6,335 nt of DNA from Betaproteobacteria bacterium (GTDB lineage: Bacteria; Pseudomonadota; Gammaproteobacteria; Burkholderiales; Sulfuriferulaceae): positions 1 to 6,335 of the forward strand of contig DMQT01000111.1 of NCBI GenBank assembly GCA_003455595.1, read 5' to 3'. The position numbers were made by a program, and so were the translations under genes. Below, piece after piece: positions 4,752 to 6,335 of the stretch (position 1 is its first letter; each line of letters opens with the position of its first letter). The notes beneath the pieces were generated by a model, which saw nothing but the letters and a program-made list of their open reading frames with translations, ran no database searches and was not told the origin of the DNA.

Positions 4752-6335
4752 TTAGCGGATTGAGGCGGTTGAAATCTCGAGACTCAATTTAATTCTGCCA
4801 TTTTTTTCCTGCAACGGCCAACGCATCAACAACGTCACTGCTTGCATGATCTTTTCAAACCCTGCCTCAGATTGCGATACCGTGAACAGGGGCTGCGATG
4901 AAAACTGTGCTGGCCGACTGCTGGACAACAGTAAACGCCCGCCCAGCACGGCATCTTCGAGTGCAATCTGTTTCAAGTCTTCCACTTCCAATGGCTGGCC
5001 AAAACCGCCCGGAATTTTGCCATCGAGCACAAAACGTCCAGCCGGCCCGTCACAACTCGGCATCGCCAGGTTGAGTTCAGTAGCCAGACTGCCGCGCATA
5101 CCCATGCCAAAGTCATAACTGACAATCATCTGTCCAGCACTCAACCGCACGACTTTATGTACCTCACCGGTCGCAGTCTGCGCCGTGAAATTGAGGCTGT
5201 CGTCGTTACTACTGGTTAACGCGTAATCCAGGGCGACTATTTCACCGTCGCCTGTATACAAGATATCGCGGCATAAAGCGCGTCCGTGCGCGTCATAAAC
5301 CAAATCAGCCTGGGTCACCAAATGCTTGAAGCTGATACGATCATGCGCCGAGCTGATGCCATCGCCGTGACTGTCTTGCTCCGTTACATTAACCAGCATT
5401 TTATGGTGATAGTGTTCGGCCTGGCGCCGTAACGTATCGCCAAAGTTATGCCGCAACGCGTACGCATCCAGTTCGATCACACTGGCACTGCCGTCGAGTC
5501 GCACCACCGCCTGGAGACTGGCATTATGGAAAAACACCTCGTCGATACCGTCTTTATCCAGATCAACATGCTGCATGGCCGGACGTGGCGCAACGATGTC
5601 CAGCAGGCTTTCCAATTCGACCGCGGCGTTGTATACCGCACGACGCAAATGCGGTAAATACAGCCCGCCAAACAAGCCATGCCAATAGGCATCGTTGGCC
5701 TGTGCTTCATGTAACAGCTCCGTCATGCGCGGTGTGCGCCGCGTTGCCTCAAGTTGATTCAGACGCGCAGACAGTCCAAGCATGCGTTTATGCATCCAGT
5801 TGGATTCGGGATACACCGAGAAAAAGTTCTTCCAGATACCGCCGCGCAGAAAGGCTTTTTCCGACTCAAAACGCCCGCTCGCCTTGCTCGCCGCAATCAA
5901 CCCGTCGTAACGTGCGGCCACACCAGCGGGCAACGTCCACTCATTCATTTCAATATAGGAAGTTGTTGGCAGGTAGACAATGCCGTGGGTTTTGGCGCGC
6001 GCGTGGTGTTCGCTGAAGGTTTCGGTGCGGATCACCGGCGACGCCAGTACGCCTTCGATGAACTGCGTCAGCCAGCCTTTTTCAAATACCCATTCGTAAG
6101 TCTCTGGCCAGATGCCGAATTTTTCGATGTCATCAAAATAAATCGCGGCGGCTTCGCCTGTTTGCGCCAGCGATTCGATGTAGGCCACCGCCTCATGCGC
6201 CGGCGCAAACGGCAAACGGTAGCGCAAGGCTTCTGAAATCGGATAAAGATCGAGGCTGCGGCCATCTTCTTCAGTCGTAAAAAACCCATTCAGCCGCGCC
6301 GCATCCTGCCCTGCGCACAGAAAGTGGTAATCATC
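4752..6335 (-). CDS. Glycoside hydrolase family 57 protein, alpha-amylase/4-alpha-glucanotransferase type (N-terminus beyond window)
   Basis: The frame is open to the window edge, giving 527 visible residues; a TTG at 6227 lies inside the gene and is not the start. About 150-190 N-terminal residues, including the HxHxP motif and the region with the nucleophile Glu, should lie outside. The visible part begins with DDYHFLCAG and LYPISEALRYRLPFAP, then YFDDIEKFGIWPETYEW (visible residues about 66-82), whose Asp residues include the GH57 acid/base. A central DUF1925-like domain follows, with WKNFFSVYPESNWMHKRM and NDAYWHGLFGGLYLPHLR. The C-terminal DUF1926-like beta domain has VDLDKDGIDEVFF, HNFGDTLRRQAEHYHHKM and MGMRGSLATELNLAMPSCDG. 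These proteins act on alpha-1,4-glucans such as glycogen or maltodextrin, by hydrolysis or by transferring glucan chains; the sequence does not settle which. No export signal can be judged. It is followed closely by the FKBP gene. Confidence 0.93.
   Translation of the reverse strand, partial: DDYHFLCAGQDAARLNGFFTTEEDGRSLDLYPISEALRYRLPFAPAHEAVAYIESLAQTGEAAAIYFDDIEKFGIWPETYEWVFEKGWLTQFIEGVLASPVIRTETFSEHHARAKTHGIVYLPTTSYIEMNEWTLPAGVAARYDGLIAASKASGRFESEKAFLRGGIWKNFFSVYPESNWMHKRMLGLSARLNQLEATRRTPRMTELLHEAQANDAYWHGLFGGLYLPHLRRAVYNAAVELESLLDIVAPRPAMQHVDLDKDGIDEVFFHNASLQAVVRLDGSASVIELDAYALRHNFGDTLRRQAEHYHHKMLVNVTEQDSHGDGISSAHDRISFKHLVTQADLVYDAHGRALCRDILYTGDGEIVALDYALTSSNDDSLNFTAQTATGEVHKVVRLSAGQMIVSYDFGMGMRGSLATELNLAMPSCDGPAGRFVLDGKIPGGFGQPLEVEDLKQIALEDAVLGGRLLLSSSRPAQFSSQPLFTVSQSEAGFEKIMQAVTLLMRWPLQEKNGRIKLSLEISTASIR

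Noticed and set aside
5754..6236. Forward-strand open frame of 160 codons
   Set aside because: Antisense shadow of the GH57 gene, which has clear family motifs throughout this stretch.

Overview
The window looks like an ordinary chromosomal stretch from a Gram-negative bacterium, most likely a betaproteobacterium (Nitrosomonadales-like, tentative). The reasons are a retrograde-type phospholipid (Mla/MCE) transporter with an outer-membrane-type lipoprotein, a long-class transaldolase, a secreted SCP2-like protein, moderately GC-rich codon use and tight overlapping operon junctions. I see no mobile element, tRNA, rRNA or CRISPR array.

Positions 1-2365 (+ strand) hold the end of a lipid-transport operon: the C-terminus of an MlaE-family permease (cut by the window edge), a very degenerate ABC-ATPase-like protein, an MlaD/MCE-domain protein, and a small lipoprotein of unknown family. 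Each gene overlaps the next (22 nt, then ATGA, then ATGA), so they are almost certainly co-translated. The ATPase-like protein is the most unusual item. It sits where the transporter ATPase would normally be, but it has no Walker A region and has lost the Q-loop Gln, the Walker B Glu and the H-loop His. It also seems to start at an ATT codon.

Positions 2366-2435 hold a 70-nt gap with two imperfect 25-bp direct repeats set 30 bp apart, then a strong ribosome binding site for transaldolase (tal, 2436-3512). A 142-nt gap follows, with a good sigma70-type promoter and a hairpin placed at the predicted mRNA 5' end. It drives a secreted SCP2-like (sterol/lipid carrier fold) protein at 3655-4179. 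A strong bidirectional terminator (4199-4225) separates this from the opposite-strand genes.

Positions 4247-6335 (- strand) hold a glycoside hydrolase family 57 protein (alpha-amylase/4-alpha-glucanotransferase type, N-terminus beyond the window) followed 13 nt downstream by an FKBP/SlyD-type peptidyl-prolyl isomerase.

The genes cover three themes. One is envelope lipid trafficking (MlaE-like, pseudo-ATPase, MCE protein, lipoprotein, and perhaps the SCP2-like protein). The second is central and storage carbohydrate metabolism (transaldolase, GH57). The third is protein folding (FKBP). No clear new multi-gene system is evident. The pseudo-ATPase inside an otherwise intact MCE transporter operon is the best candidate for something not well described.
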